In this document: piece by piece, positions 1 to 9,147 of the stretch | Numbering within the stretch: the first letter of the stretch is position 1 | Layout: each line of letters starts with the position of its first letter | NCBI RefSeq assembly: GCF_003208655.1 | Contig: NZ_QKLU01000002.1 | Location: forward strand, 188,285 to 252,284 | Direction of reading: 5' to 3' | DNA: 64,000 nt | Source of the DNA: Pedobacter nutrimenti | GTDB taxonomy: Bacteria; Bacteroidota; Bacteroidia; Sphingobacteriales; Sphingobacteriaceae | Notes under the pieces: generated by a model | The model's input: only the letters and a program-made list of their open reading frames with translations | Told to the model about the DNA's origin: nothing | The model's database searches: none | Program-made: the position numbers and the translations under genes

Positions 1-3000
1 GCCTGCATTCTCTACAGCTTGTTTAACAAAAGCAAGGCCCAAACCGGTACCTGAAGATTTAGTGGTAAAATTGGGTGCAAAAATTTTAGTATGCAGGTAT
101 TCATCAATACCCTTTCCATTATCAGCCACTTCTACCCAAACCTTTTTCTGATCATTCCAGATCCTGATGTAAACCATACACGCCTCCTGGCCACCAGATG
201 CTTCTATAGCATTTTTCAGCAGGTTATTGAAGGTTCGCAGCAACTGGTCCTTATCACCCATTATAAGGACTTCTAAGCTCGTTTGATCAGAAATACCTAT
301 CTCGACATCTTTAGTGTTGGCAAATACGTCCCTGGCCTGCTGAATGATCGGCAACAGCAATAGCTTTTGCAGTTTTGTATCTGGCATTTTTGCAAAATTC
401 GAAAACTCAGAAGCAATAGTCGCCAGGCTGTCAATTTGTTCGATAAATGATTTATTAAATCGATCAAATTTCTTCTCAAAATTGGCATCTTTTTCTTTCC
501 AGGCTTTTTCCAACAGCTGTACACCCAGCTTCAAGGGGGTAAGCGGGTTTTTAATTTCATGAGCGACCTGTTTTGCCATTTCCCTCCATGCACTTTCCCG
601 TTCGGATTTAGCGAGCTTTATAGCACTTTCCTCCAGCGCAGCAATCATTTTATTATATTCCTTGATCAATGAACCGATCTCATCGTGCCGTGACCATAAA
701 ATAGGCTGATTTTTTTGTCCCAGTTTTGTTTTCCTTATACTGTCCTGAATAAAGGTAAGCGGGCTTGTAATCTGATTGGCAAGAAAAACAGCAAGTATTC
801 CTATGGCCACAAAAACCAAGGCATAAATATTAATCAAGGTATTAATAAACACACCTATTTTGGATTGATAATCTCCCTCATTTCCATAATAAGGCAGTCC
901 TATGTAGGCTACGGTTTGGTTTTGAGAATTTCTAATGGGTGCATAAGCCGCAGAATAGGAAAAATCACCAATTTTCTCATTTGGATCCAGGTACTCTGAA
1001 AGCTGCATTCTGCTCAAATAAATAAAAGCTTTGGTTCCCATTTTTGTACCCAGAAAGCCATAGTCATAAATCTTGGGAATAGAAGTATAAAGTAAATTAC
1101 CCTGTCTGTCAAACAAATTGAGGTAAGCCCCGTTCATGTCAGAAAACTGATTAAACTCCTCATTAGACTGATCAGAAACCGATGGAATGCCGTTTGTATG
1201 GATCATCTTTTCATAAGACAACTGTACCTTTCTTAGTTTGTCTTTGATAAAGTCGTCTTGCTGCCTGCGGTACTCCGAACTAATGTAATAAAATGTGGTC
1301 CAGCCTACAATTAGCAAAGTCGCAACAACCGAAAGAACGATAGAAAACTGAATCCGGGTTTTATACAAGATCTTATTTGCATTAATCATTAATGAGCGGT
1401 TGATGTTGAACCATCCGCCCCAGGTATCGTCAATATTTTTAACAACCCAGATCAAAATATAGAGAAGAATGGAAAACATGATAAACACCAGGAAGAAAAA
1501 CGATAAGACAGCAAGCCTGGTTACATAAGAAACCTTTTCCTTACTAACAACAACTGTTTTAAAGCTGCTGGGCATATAAATCATATGATTATAACCCGTC
1601 CTGTCGTCATTTACAAATATGGCCTCTCCCTTTCTCCCTTTGAAATCCTGATTATTGAGCTTATAGGTAAATTTTCCCGCCTGCTTAATTAGTTTTCCGT
1701 AGTTGTAAAAAGCAAAAGAATAATCTTTAAGATCTTCATCACCTTTTACTTTCAAATCAACCAGAAGGTCCGGAAATTGATTACTATAATCATATTGCTG
1801 GGATTTTAATTCTAAAACCAGCGTACCCAATATGTGTTTGTTGTAAAAAACAGGGATAATTCCAAAATAGCTTTGATAACCAAAGGTGTCATTCAGGCGG
1901 TAAAAGAAATTGGATACTTTAACAGATCCCGACCTGACCAGGTCTTTATAATGGACCAGATGTACCGCATCATCAGAATTTAATGTCGAATCAAGACTAT
2001 TAAAAGCATATAAACTATATTCAAACTGGGCAAGATAGCTATCCAGGTATTTCTTATCAATCAGTTTCTCCAGCTCTACGTGCTTATGCAAAGCAGGGGC
2101 TTTAAAATAATTTAATACAGAATGATCTGAGGCTATTCCGTTTTCAAGACTTTCAATAGAGCTGATGACCCTGGGGTTATCGGTAGACTGTACTTCTTCA
2201 GCAACCCGGTACCTCTTATTTCTTTCCTTTATGTCCTTATATTTTACATACTTTATCGAAGATATTAAAGCCAGTGAGAAAAAAAGCAAAGCATATATCC
2301 CTATGGAAAAGCGATGTTTTTGTGTATAAATATTTAAGGCAAGAATGAAGATAAAAAAGGCATAAATGATAAAAAAGGCCGTAAAATCGGTTGTAAGCCT
2401 GTAGATAACATATCCTGCGAATGCTGCCAGAAATAAAACAAGGCGCTCTTTATTACTTACATTGAGTTTTATACTCAATAGTAAAGCAACACTACAAAAC
2501 AAATAAAGGTTAAACCAAACCAGGCACAGAATTACAATACCAACCCAGCTCGCCCAACCCAGGTTAACAATATTGGTGATGTCAAAATTGATTTTAGAAT
2601 TATAGATCAGACCGGAGAAGACATGGTCCAGCATAAAAGCAAGGCCCCCTAAAAGAACAAGAAGCAACAGATGAAGGGCAATCCCCATTACTTTACTACG
2701 GCTTAACCAGGCCGGCAGCGTATACTTATCTTTATAAGTATAAATAAAAAGCAGCAACCAGGTTATTGAAATAACATTTAAGAGAAAATCCCCAAGAGAA
2801 GGAAGGAAAAAACTCTCGGCATAAATTTTAGGATCAAAAATATCCAGGTTAAACTGATGATTGAACCAGCCATATTCCAGATCGGTAATCCGAATCAGCA
2901 GAAAAAAGCACGCAAGAAGTAATGTCGACAACACGAGCCGGCCCTTTTTTGCCTGCCAGGAACAAAATGCATTAAAAAAAAGAGAAAAACTAAACAGTCC

Positions 3001-3648
3001 GATGACCCACAACCAGACTTCTATGGTAGAATAGATATTTCTTGGGCTAACCGAGTTTAATTTGACTTCAAACAGCAGCTTTCCATTAATGGATTTAATG
3101 CCATAAACCTGGTCATCGGTAAAGGAAGCTAAAGTCAGGGCATTTGAAGAGATCAGTTCCTTTGAGAATTCATTTCTCAGGTACTTATTTTCAATTAAAA
3201 ATTGATTTTTAACATCTATATAAAATATAAAGCTAAAAGCCCCGGTTGTTTTTTTGATCACTTCATACCAACCGTTAGAAAGGGGTATAAAAGAAACCCC
3301 TTCCTTAATCTGGTCGACTTCGGGAGGGGTGATTTTATAAGAACTCCAAAACTTGAGTGTTTTATCCTGATAGGTTAAAATGTTAATCCCTTTTGGCCGG
3401 TAAGTATTGATAAAATTTAAAGCGAGATCTTCATTCAGATGAAACTTCTTTGCTTTTTCTACCTCTTCTTTGTGCGCCAAAAAATTGCCAATGAGTTTTT
3501 CGCTATTCCAAAGGTTCTGTTGCAATTTAGAGGCTTCATGCCTCAACAGGTCCTTGGAGCTAATGGAATGCTTTAAGGATATGGCTGTAAGAATACAGCA
3601 TACACCCATTATCAGTAAAAGAAATCTGATTCTGCCCCCTAAGCTCAC
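1..3648 (-). CDS. NtrY-like membrane sensor histidine kinase, 3' end cut by window edge
   Basis: Two-component sensor kinase; 1216 residues are visible and probably only the last few are missing. In order: an N-terminal membrane helix, a first periplasmic region, a block of about seven hydrophobic helices, a second extracytoplasmic region, two more helices around a third short periplasmic loop, a HAMP segment, then the kinase core. The H-box reads AHEIKNPLTPLK with His at about residue 1030; the ATP-binding boxes DNGKGI and GTGLGL are present near the edge. GTG at 3648 is chosen because TGA is the next in-frame upstream stop and it keeps basic residues before the first helix; ATG at 3609 is possible. 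It starts 23 nt after fabD and is probably cotranscribed. The signal sensed and the response regulator are not visible. Confidence 0.9.
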   Translation of the reverse strand, partial: MSLGGRIRFLLLIMGVCCILTAISLKHSISSKDLLRHEASKLQQNLWNSEKLIGNFLAHKEEVEKAKKFHLNEDLALNFINTYRPKGINILTYQDKTLKFWSSYKITPPEVDQIKEGVSFIPLSNGWYEVIKKTTGAFSFIFYIDVKNQFLIENKYLRNEFSKELISSNALTLASFTDDQVYGIKSINGKLLFEVKLNSVSPRNIYSTIEVWLWVIGLFSFSLFFNAFCSWQAKKGRLVLSTLLLACFFLLIRITDLEYGWFNHQFNLDIFDPKIYAESFFLPSLGDFLLNVISITWLLLFIYTYKDKYTLPAWLSRSKVMGIALHLLLLVLLGGLAFMLDHVFSGLIYNSKINFDITNIVNLGWASWVGIVILCLVWFNLYLFCSVALLLSIKLNVSNKERLVLFLAAFAGYVIYRLTTDFTAFFIIYAFFIFILALNIYTQKHRFSIGIYALLFFSLALISSIKYVKYKDIKERNKRYRVAEEVQSTDNPRVISSIESLENGIASDHSVLNYFKAPALHKHVELEKLIDKKYLDSYLAQFEYSLYAFNSLDSTLNSDDAVHLVHYKDLVRSGSVKVSNFFYRLNDTFGYQSYFGIIPVFYNKHILGTLVLELKSQQYDYSNQFPDLLVDLKVKGDEDLKDYSFAFYNYGKLIKQAGKFTYKLNNQDFKGRKGEAIFVNDDRTGYNHMIYMPSSFKTVVVSKEKVSYVTRLAVLSFFFLVFIMFSILLYILIWVVKNIDDTWGGWFNINRSLMINANKILYKTRIQFSIVLSVVATLLIVGWTTFYYISSEYRRQQDDFIKDKLRKVQLSYEKMIHTNGIPSVSDQSNEEFNQFSDMNGAYLNLFDRQGNLLYTSIPKIYDYGFLGTKMGTKAFIYLSRMQLSEYLDPNEKIGDFSYSAAYAPIRNSQNQTVAYIGLPYYGNEGDYQSKIGVFINTLINIYALVFVAIGILAVFLANQITSPLTFIQDSIRKTKLGQKNQPILWSRHDEIGSLIKEYNKMIAALEESAIKLAKSERESAWREMAKQVAHEIKNPLTPLKLGVQLLEKAWKEKDANFEKKFDRFNKSFIEQIDSLATIASEFSNFAKMPDTKLQKLLLLPIIQQARDVFANTKDVEIGISDQTSLEVLIMGDKDQLLRTFNNLLKNAIEASGGQEACMVYIRIWNDQKKVWVEVADNGKGIDEYLHTKIFAPNFTTKSSGTGLGLAFVKQAVENAG

Positions 3649-3671
3649 GACGATTAAATTATGGATTCATT

Positions 3672-4556
3672 TTAGCCTGTAATTAAAGCTGAACTGGTTT
3701 TGACTTCTCTGCTTACTTTTTTTACAAGACCCTGTAAAACATTTCCAGGACCAACCTCGATAAAGTCATTGGCACCGTCTGCAAGCATATTTTCAATAGT
3801 TTGCGTCCATCTGACCGCTCCGGTCAATTGCGTGATCAAATTTAACTTGATCTGCTCCGGATTGGTGTTTGCCCTTGGGTCTACATTCTGATAAATAGGA
3901 CATACAGGTGTCTGGATATTTGTGGCCTCAATAGCCTGCTGTAATTCCAGCCTTGCAGGTTCCATCATCGGAGAATGAAATGCACCTCCAACGTTTAATT
4001 TCAAAGCTCTTTTAGCCCCCGCTTCTGTTAATTTCTGACAGGCCTCATCTATTCCTGCAATGCTCCCTGAAATTACCAGTTGGCCTGGACAATTGTAATT
4101 GGCAGGCACAACCACTTCCTGGATCTGCGCACAAATTTTCTCTACGACATCATCTCCCAAACCTAAAATAGCGGCCATAGTTGAAGGCTCAATTTCACAA
4201 GCTTTTTGCATGGCATTTGCACGGGCAATGACCAGCTTTAAGCCATCTTCAAATGACAGGGCTGAAGCAGCAACCAGGGCCGAGAATTCACCTAAAGAGT
4301 GTCCGGCAACCATATCTGGTTTGAATTCGTTACCGAGCGATTTTGCCAGGATAACGGAATGCAAAAAAATTGCAGGCTGGGTCACTTTGGTTTGTTTTAA
4401 TTCTTCATCAGAACCCGAAAACATGATATCGCTAATGCGGAAACCAATAATTTCGTTTGCCTTTTCAAATAAATCTTTAGCAGCAGCCAGCTGATAAAGT
4501 TCTTTTCCCATTCCGGAAAATTGTGCCCCCTGACCGGGAAATATATAAGCTTTCAT
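3672..4556 (-). CDS. fabD: malonyl-CoA:ACP transacylase FabD
   Basis: Moves malonyl groups from CoA to acyl carrier protein for cytosolic type II fatty acid synthesis. The 294 residues are normal for the family. FPGQGAQ lies at residues 6-12, the nucleophile elbow GHSLG at 85-89 (Ser87), the catalytic His in GGAFHSPMM near residue 196, and a late EVGPGNVL motif. The start ATG at 4556 sits inside the last repeat unit of a 101-bp tandem duplication, so its translation-initiation region is copied twice upstream. It follows folE at 266 nt and precedes the histidine kinase by 23 nt on the same strand. Fatty acid genes are not adjacent here. Function is secure; the regulatory effect of the repeat is not known. 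Confidence 0.96.
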   Translation of the reverse strand: MKAYIFPGQGAQFSGMGKELYQLAAAKDLFEKANEIIGFRISDIMFSGSDEELKQTKVTQPAIFLHSVILAKSLGNEFKPDMVAGHSLGEFSALVAASALSFEDGLKLVIARANAMQKACEIEPSTMAAILGLGDDVVEKICAQIQEVVVPANYNCPGQLVISGSIAGIDEACQKLTEAGAKRALKLNVGGAFHSPMMEPARLELQQAIEATNIQTPVCPIYQNVDPRANTNPEQIKLNLITQLTGAVRWTQTIENMLADGANDFIEVGPGNVLQGLVKKVSREVKTSSALITG

Positions 4557-4805
4557 CTATTCTATTTATTGTTATTCATTTGCCAGATGGATCCTTAGAG
4601 GATAAAAACAATCATCGTACCTCTTTTTAATGATTCTTTTTATCCTGTCGGATTCATCTATTCTATTTATTGTTATTCATTTGCCAGATGGATCCTTAGA
4701 GGATAAAAACAATCATCGTACCTGTTTTTAATGATTCTTTTTATCCTGTCGGATTCATCTATTCTATTTATTGTTATTCATTTGCCAGATGGATCCTTAG
4801 AGGAT
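4552..4805. repeat. 101-bp tandem repeat, about 2.5 copies, upstream of fabD
   Basis: The same 101-nt unit begins at 4552, 4653 and 4754; the third copy stops at 4805. Copies 1 and 2 differ by one visible base (CTCTTTTT against CTGTTTTT). The repeat fills nearly all of the folE-fabD gap and includes the first bases of fabD (ATGAA on the minus strand). Each full unit contains a 16-bp stem with one mismatch and a 14-nt loop (arms 4600-4615/4630-4645 and 4701-4716/4731-4746). On the transcribed strand the two upstream copies keep an ATG at 4657 and 4758 followed by only four sense codons and TAA. Confidence 0.95.
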
Positions 4806-4822
4806 TCACCGTTGTGATTTGT

Positions 4823-5458
4823 TTAGTGTAAACTTGCTGTAATTAACCTTAAAAACTCGGCCCTTGTTTTATCCTTGGCAAATTCACCTGTAAACGCCGA
4901 TGTGGTTGTCACTGAATTTTGCTTTTGTATACCCCGCATGGCCATACACAAATGCTTGCATTCCATAACCACAGCAACCCCTGCCGGATTTAAAGTTTCT
5001 TGTATACAATCCCTGATTTCATTGGTCAATCGCTCCTGAACCTGCAGGCGGCGCGCAAAAGCGTCAACAACCCTTGGTATTTTACTTAAGCCAACGATGT
5101 GGCCATTAGGAATATAAGCAATATGGGCTTTTCCAAAAAAAGGCAGCATATGGTGTTCGCACATAGAGAAGACCTCTATGTCTTTTACAACAACCATTTG
5201 ACTGTAGTCTTCTTTAAACATGGCCGACCTCAAAATTTCTTCCGGTTTTGTATCATAACCATGTGTAAGATACTGCAATGCCTTGGCAACACGCTCCGGG
5301 GTTTTAAGCAAACCCTCTCTGGCCGGGTTTTCTCCCAGCTGTTCCAGTATGTCTTTATAATGAGTCGCTATGGAAGCAATTTTCCCTTCGTTGTAACGGT
5401 CGATCTTAATATATCCTTCGTTTTCTTCCTCGGTAAATTTCTGTGTCTGATTATCCAT
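4823..5458 (-). CDS. folE: GTP cyclohydrolase I
   Basis: Converts GTP to 7,8-dihydroneopterin triphosphate, the first step to folate and other pterins. The 211-residue protein has the zinc site expected of type I enzymes: Cys100 and His103 in [10 protein letters not shown], and Cys171 in KHLCMAMRG, with the conserved GLSKIPRVV and QVQERLT segments between. The C-terminal [12 protein letters not shown] stretch is also typical. It starts 13 nt downstream of the PTPS-like gene on the same strand, so the two form a pterin operon. Downstream lies the 101-bp repeat and fabD. Cytosolic homodecamer in characterised relatives. Confidence 0.97.
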   Translation of the reverse strand: MDNQTQKFTEEENEGYIKIDRYNEGKIASIATHYKDILEQLGENPAREGLLKTPERVAKALQYLTHGYDTKPEEILRSAMFKEDYSQMVVVKDIEVFSMCEHHMLPFFGKAHIAYIPNGHIVGLSKIPRVVDAFARRLQVQERLTNEIRDCIQETLNPAGVAVVMECKHLCMAMRGIQKQNSVTTTSAFTGEFAKDKTRAEFLRLITASLH

Positions 5459-5471
5459 TTATGTTTAATTA

Positions 5472-5882
5472 TTATCCGAAGTATTCAACAAAGTTATTTT
5501 CGGTTTCATAAATTTTTATACTGTGCAATTGTACACCTTCTTTTTCTATGTGTGGTAATAATTCTTCCCATACCGCAATGACAAGATTTTCGGTTGAGGC
5601 CAGTTTTCCCTTCATAAAATCCACATCAAGGTTAAGGTTGCGGTGATCGATCTTTTCAACAACATATTCGTTTACAACCTCTTTCAACCACTTCAAATCA
5701 ACCAAAAAACCGGTTTCCGGATTAACCTCCCCCTTCACGGTAACATACAACTGATAATTGTGTCCATGCCAATTCGGATTAGCACATTTTCCATAAACCT
5801 CGGTGTTTTTATCTTCAGACCAATCTGGTCTTGATAATTTATGTGCGGCATTAAAAGATGCCTTGCGTGTTATGTAAATCAT
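5472..5882 (-). CDS. 6-pyruvoyltetrahydropterin synthase / QueD family enzyme
   Basis: A 136-residue T-fold enzyme that takes dihydroneopterin triphosphate from FolE. Zinc ligands are His14 (FNAAHK), His39 and His41 (WHGHNY); the catalytic Cys is Cys33. The spacing is C-x5-HGH, with KCANPNWHGHNY resembling animal PTPS (KCNNPNGHGHNY) rather than the C-x3-HGH of E. coli QueD. The tail YETENNFVEYFG also resembles PTPS. Known family products are 6-pyruvoyl-tetrahydropterin (biopterin route) or 6-carboxy-tetrahydropterin (queuosine route); the sequence alone does not settle which. It is first in a minus-strand run with folE 13 nt downstream. No sepiapterin reductase or other que gene is in view. 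Confidence 0.9.
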   Translation of the reverse strand: MIYITRKASFNAAHKLSRPDWSEDKNTEVYGKCANPNWHGHNYQLYVTVKGEVNPETGFLVDLKWLKEVVNEYVVEKIDHRNLNLDVDFMKGKLASTENLVIAVWEELLPHIEKEGVQLHSIKIYETENNFVEYFG

Positions 5883-5899
5883 TTTTTCTAAATTGATTA

Positions 5900-5907
5900 C
5901 AAATATA
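5900..5907 (-). promoter_or_regulatory. candidate -7 element for the PTPS-folE operon
   Basis: The minus strand reads TATATTTG, an exact match to the Bacteroidota TAnnTTTG element, 18 nt upstream of the PTPS start codon. No convincing -33 TTG lies at the right distance, so this is moderate evidence only. Confidence 0.4.
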
Positions 5908-5955
5908 CGCAGAAAGCGCTTTACGAACTTCTTTAAATTTAATTACCTTCGATTA

Positions 5956-6594
5956 ATGAAGATACTTGTTGTTGCAGCGACCATTCCGGAAATAACAGGA
6001 ATTTATAATCACTTCGGATTAAACCCGCTTACATTTACCTCCTCAGCAAAATTTGACTTGCTGGTCACAGGGGTAGGTATGACTGCCACAGCATATGCCA
6101 TGGGGCAACATCTCTGCTCCTCTTACGACCTTGTTTTAAATCTTGGAATCGCAGGCTGCTTTGATACTTCAGTTCCTTTGGGAAGCCTGGTTCGTGTGCA
6201 GACAGATGAATTTTCCGAATTAGGAGCACAAGATAAAAATGTTTTTCTGCCCATCGACGAGCTCGGCTTTGGAAAAAGCAAACACAACGGATCTTATCTG
6301 ACTTACGAAAACCCTGCACTAAAGGGTCTGACCTATCAGGGGGCAGGCATCACCGTGAATACCGTTCATGGCAATAAAGAAAGTATTTCAGCAATAAGGG
6401 CCCGCTTAAATCCACTCACAGAGAGTATGGAAGGGGCAGCTGTCTTTTATGCTTGTGAACAAGCGTCGGTTTCCTGTATTCAGATCAGAAGTATTTCTAA
6501 TTATGTAGAAGAACGCAATAAAGCAGCCTGGAAAATCGGGCTGGCCATTGCTAAACTCAACGAGTGGGCGATTGAATTTTTGACAAATGCTTAA
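5956..6594 (+). CDS. mqnB: futalosine hydrolase
   Basis: Removes the base from futalosine (hypoxanthine) or its amino form in the futalosine route to menaquinone. The 212-residue protein belongs to the purine-nucleoside phosphorylase/MTAN fold: it begins MKILVVAATIPE, has LVTGVGMTATAYAMG and NLGIAGCFD for the nucleoside site, and ESMEGAAVFYAC near the C-terminus (catalytic/ribose-binding Glu region). ATG at 5956 is preferred; reading can extend to a TTG at 5893 but the added residues are basic and unlike the family. It is 97 nt upstream of mqnD on the same strand, which supports the specific assignment over a generic MTA/SAH nucleosidase. Confidence 0.93.
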   Translation: MKILVVAATIPEITGIYNHFGLNPLTFTSSAKFDLLVTGVGMTATAYAMGQHLCSSYDLVLNLGIAGCFDTSVPLGSLVRVQTDEFSELGAQDKNVFLPIDELGFGKSKHNGSYLTYENPALKGLTYQGAGITVNTVHGNKESISAIRARLNPLTESMEGAAVFYACEQASVSCIQIRSISNYVEERNKAAWKIGLAIAKLNEWAIEFLTNA

Positions 6595-6691
6595 CCAATG
6601 CCCGTAGTTTGTTTGTTAATTTTACTTTCGTAAATCCCATCAGTCAGCTTCAGCTGTCTGTCTGCAGGATAAAAACTTTAAATACAAATCA

Positions 6692-7537
6692 ATGAAACTT
6701 AGCTTAGGATTTTCTCCCTGCCCAAATGATACTTTTATTTTTGACGCCCTGATTCATCATAAAATAGACACCGAAGGACTCGATTTTGAAGTTTCCTTTG
6801 ACGATGTGGAAACACTCAATCAAAAAGCATTAAAGGGAGAACTTGACATCACCAAATTAAGTTTTCATGCAATGGCCTATGTGCTGGACCGTTATGCGCT
6901 TTTAGATTCGGGAAGCGCCCTTGGTTTTGGCGTAGGCCCCTTACTGATTTGCAGCAATAAAGAGCTTCTGGAACTACAAAGTCCTGACCCTGGCTTAACT
7001 GTGGGCATTCCAGGCAAACTGACCACCGCTAATTTTCTTCTGGGCATTGCCTATCCCGGACTTGTACATAAAAAAGTAATGGTCTTTTCGGAAATAGAAG
7101 AGGCCCTGCTTAAAAACGAGATTGATCTGGGGCTGATTATCCATGAAAACCGTTTCACTTATATGGACAAAGGTTTACATAAAATTGTAGATCTTGGGAG
7201 CTTCTGGGAAAACCTCACCGGCTGTGCGATTCCTTTAGGAGGAATTGTTATTAACCGCAACCTCTCCCCCCAGGTTCAGCAAAAATTTAACCGGGTCTTA
7301 AGAAAATCTGTTGAATATGCCTTTGAAAACCCCAAATCAGGAATTGATTTCATCAGGCAGCATGCTCAGGAAATGGACGAGACCGTTATGTATAAACACA
7401 TTGAACTGTATGTAAACAAATATTCACTGGAATTAGGTCAGGAAGGCAGAAAAGCGATTGACACCTTATTTGAAATGGCTCAGTCAAAAGGCATCATTCC
7501 CGAAATATCACACCCTGTTTATGTAAATACCTATTGA
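6692..7537 (+). CDS. mqnD: 1,4-dihydroxy-6-naphthoate synthase MqnD
   Basis: Converts cyclic de-hypoxanthine futalosine to 1,4-dihydroxy-6-naphthoate in menaquinone synthesis. The 281 residues begin MKLSLGFSPCPNDTF, the signature of MqnA/MqnD periplasmic-binding-like enzymes, and continue with DDVETLNQKAL and ITKLSFHA, characteristic of MqnD. A glycine-rich LGFGVGPLLI and a conserved HENRFTY follow. Paired with mqnB, it indicates menaquinone is made by the futalosine rather than the MenFDHCEB pathway. mqnA, mqnC and mqnE are outside the window. The 3' end overlaps the convergent lipoprotein gene by 7 nt. Confidence 0.95.
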   Translation: MKLSLGFSPCPNDTFIFDALIHHKIDTEGLDFEVSFDDVETLNQKALKGELDITKLSFHAMAYVLDRYALLDSGSALGFGVGPLLICSNKELLELQSPDPGLTVGIPGKLTTANFLLGIAYPGLVHKKVMVFSEIEEALLKNEIDLGLIIHENRFTYMDKGLHKIVDLGSFWENLTGCAIPLGGIVINRNLSPQVQQKFNRVLRKSVEYAFENPKSGIDFIRQHAQEMDETVMYKHIELYVNKYSLELGQEGRKAIDTLFEMAQSKGIIPEISHPVYVNTY

Positions 7538-7908
7538 TTACAGGGCCCGTCCGGGATCTCTTTAGTAATTTTGATCAGCTTGGTCACCACCAGGGTAGAA
7601 TCAAAATCTGCAGAAACAGTCAGACTGTCAGATTTTATAATGTGTCCTTCTACTTCAATATATACAGGAAAAGGTTTTTCAAGATTTAATTCACTATAAG
7701 CAAGCTCTAATGTTTTAGCGCTATCGGCAACCCAGTATTCACGTCCTTCATCGCAATCGGTAAAAGATTTCAGCTCAGGACCAAAGCTGTAAAGCCCCTT
7801 AATTACCCTCACATCACTCTGCTTCTGGTCGGCTGAATTCCGGTTACAAGCCGTGATCGCCAGAGCAAGGATAAAAGAGAGGAGCATTATTTGTTTGATC
7901 AGTTTCAT
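7531..7908 (-). CDS. small lipoprotein with NlpE C-terminal-like domain
   Basis: A 125-residue exported lipoprotein: signal sequence with lipobox ending in Cys21 (LAITACN). The remaining domain reads GLYSFGPELKSFTDCDEGREYWV and then PVYIEVEGHI; this resembles the OB-like C-terminal domain of the copper-resistance/adhesion-sensing lipoprotein NlpE. Two further cysteines (in TDCD and the C-terminal GPC) could form a disulfide. The NlpE N-terminal domain is absent. It sits 2 nt downstream of the LolC/E-type permease on the same strand and may be cotranscribed. Function unknown; family placement is by motif resemblance only. Confidence 0.65.
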   Translation of the reverse strand: MKLIKQIMLLSFILALAITACNRNSADQKQSDVRVIKGLYSFGPELKSFTDCDEGREYWVADSAKTLELAYSELNLEKPFPVYIEVEGHIIKSDSLTVSADFDSTLVVTKLIKITKEIPDGPCNQ

Positions 7909-7910
7909 GA

Positions 7911-9137
7911 TTAAAAATCTTGATTAATATGGTTTATCTTCTTCACACTTAAATTGGCTGACAAAGCTGATGCCACAAAGGAAAACAGACTAACTGTCAC
8001 AAATACCAATAAAAAATCTGTCCATTTAAAAGCCACAGGATAGGCATTCATCAGTGTTTCCTGAGACATTTTTACTATATTATATTTTTGCTGGGCCAGA
8101 CAAAAAACAAATCCGATTAAAATGCCAAAGATACACCCTGACAGGGTAATCATCATGCCTTCAAGTAAAAATATTCTTTTAATTAATTTTTTGCCAGCCC
8201 CCAAGCTGCTTAAAATGGCTATATCCTTTTGCTTGTCGAGTACAAGCATAGTTAACGAGCCCATAACATTAAATATAGCGATTATTAATATAAAAGTAAG
8301 GATAATATAAACAGCCCATTTCTCAGTGCCCAAAATATTATACAGCACCTTGTTTTGCTGCAGACGGTCCTTTATTTCAAAATTAGGACCAGCGAGTTTT
8401 TCTATTTCCTTTTTAAATACTGCCGCATCTGTACCCTTATTCAAATTGATCTCTACATAAGAAATGTTGTGTGCTTCCTGCAGCAGTGTTCTTGCAAAAC
8501 TAAGGGGTACAATGGTTACATTATCAAAATCCTGCTGCACTTCAAAAACACCCGAAACCGGAATGGACATTACCGTAAAGTCTTCTGCGGGGTTTATGGA
8601 GTTCTGTCCGGAACCTTTCTTTGGTGAAAAGACCTGAAGCGGCGTAAAAGGGTCTTCCGTGTTGATCATCAGGTAATTCTGTATCGCAGAACCGGTCACC
8701 GCAAGAGGCCCTGTTTCATTTTTAAGTACAAACTTTCCCAGAACAGTAATGCTATCCAGACTTGAATTTTTAAGAAATTCATCACTTACCCCCTTAATGA
8801 GCCCTACAGATTGCCGGTCCCGATACCTTAACAGGGCATTTTCAGCAAGGACTTCTGTATAGGAATAGATCCGCTTATCTTTTTTAATCTGCTCAAGAAC
8901 AGATTGGTCCGGATTAAAAGTCTTACCCTGAGCAGGGGCAATAACGATTTGGGGGGTAAAAGTATTATACATTTTAAGGACCACCTCCTCAAACCCATTA
9001 AAAACAGAAAGGATAATCAGCAACGCCGCGCTTCCAACCAATACCCCCAATACAGAAATGGTCGAAATTATATTTATAGCATGAGTCGACTTTTTTGCAA
9101 AAAGGTACCTGCGTGCTATATAAAATGGCGTATTCAA
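7911..9137 (-). CDS. LolC/LolE-type ABC transporter permease (FtsX/MacB_PCD family)
   Basis: A 408-residue inner-membrane protein. The N-terminus NTPFYIARRYLFAKK and the helix that follows are typical of the lipoprotein-releasing permeases. A periplasmic MacB_PCD-like region covers about residues 60-260, followed by three helices, including ILIIAIFNVMGSLTML, in the FtsX position. These permeases extract outer-membrane lipoproteins with an ATPase (LolD), which is not in the window. The start is TTG at 9137: an in-frame TAA lies two codons upstream and the first internal Met is far inside, so TTG fits the family N-terminus best. Transcribed after the MBL hydrolase, 10 nt apart. Confidence 0.88.
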   Translation of the reverse strand: MNTPFYIARRYLFAKKSTHAINIISTISVLGVLVGSAALLIILSVFNGFEEVVLKMYNTFTPQIVIAPAQGKTFNPDQSVLEQIKKDKRIYSYTEVLAENALLRYRDRQSVGLIKGVSDEFLKNSSLDSITVLGKFVLKNETGPLAVTGSAIQNYLMINTEDPFTPLQVFSPKKGSGQNSINPAEDFTVMSIPVSGVFEVQQDFDNVTIVPLSFARTLLQEAHNISYVEINLNKGTDAAVFKKEIEKLAGPNFEIKDRLQQNKVLYNILGTEKWAVYIILTFILIIAIFNVMGSLTMLVLDKQKDIAILSSLGAGKKLIKRIFLLEGMMITLSGCIFGILIGFVFCLAQQKYNIVKMSQETLMNAYPVAFKWTDFLLVFVTVSLFSFVASALSANLSVKKINHINQDF

Positions 9138-9147
9138 TGTTTATGTA

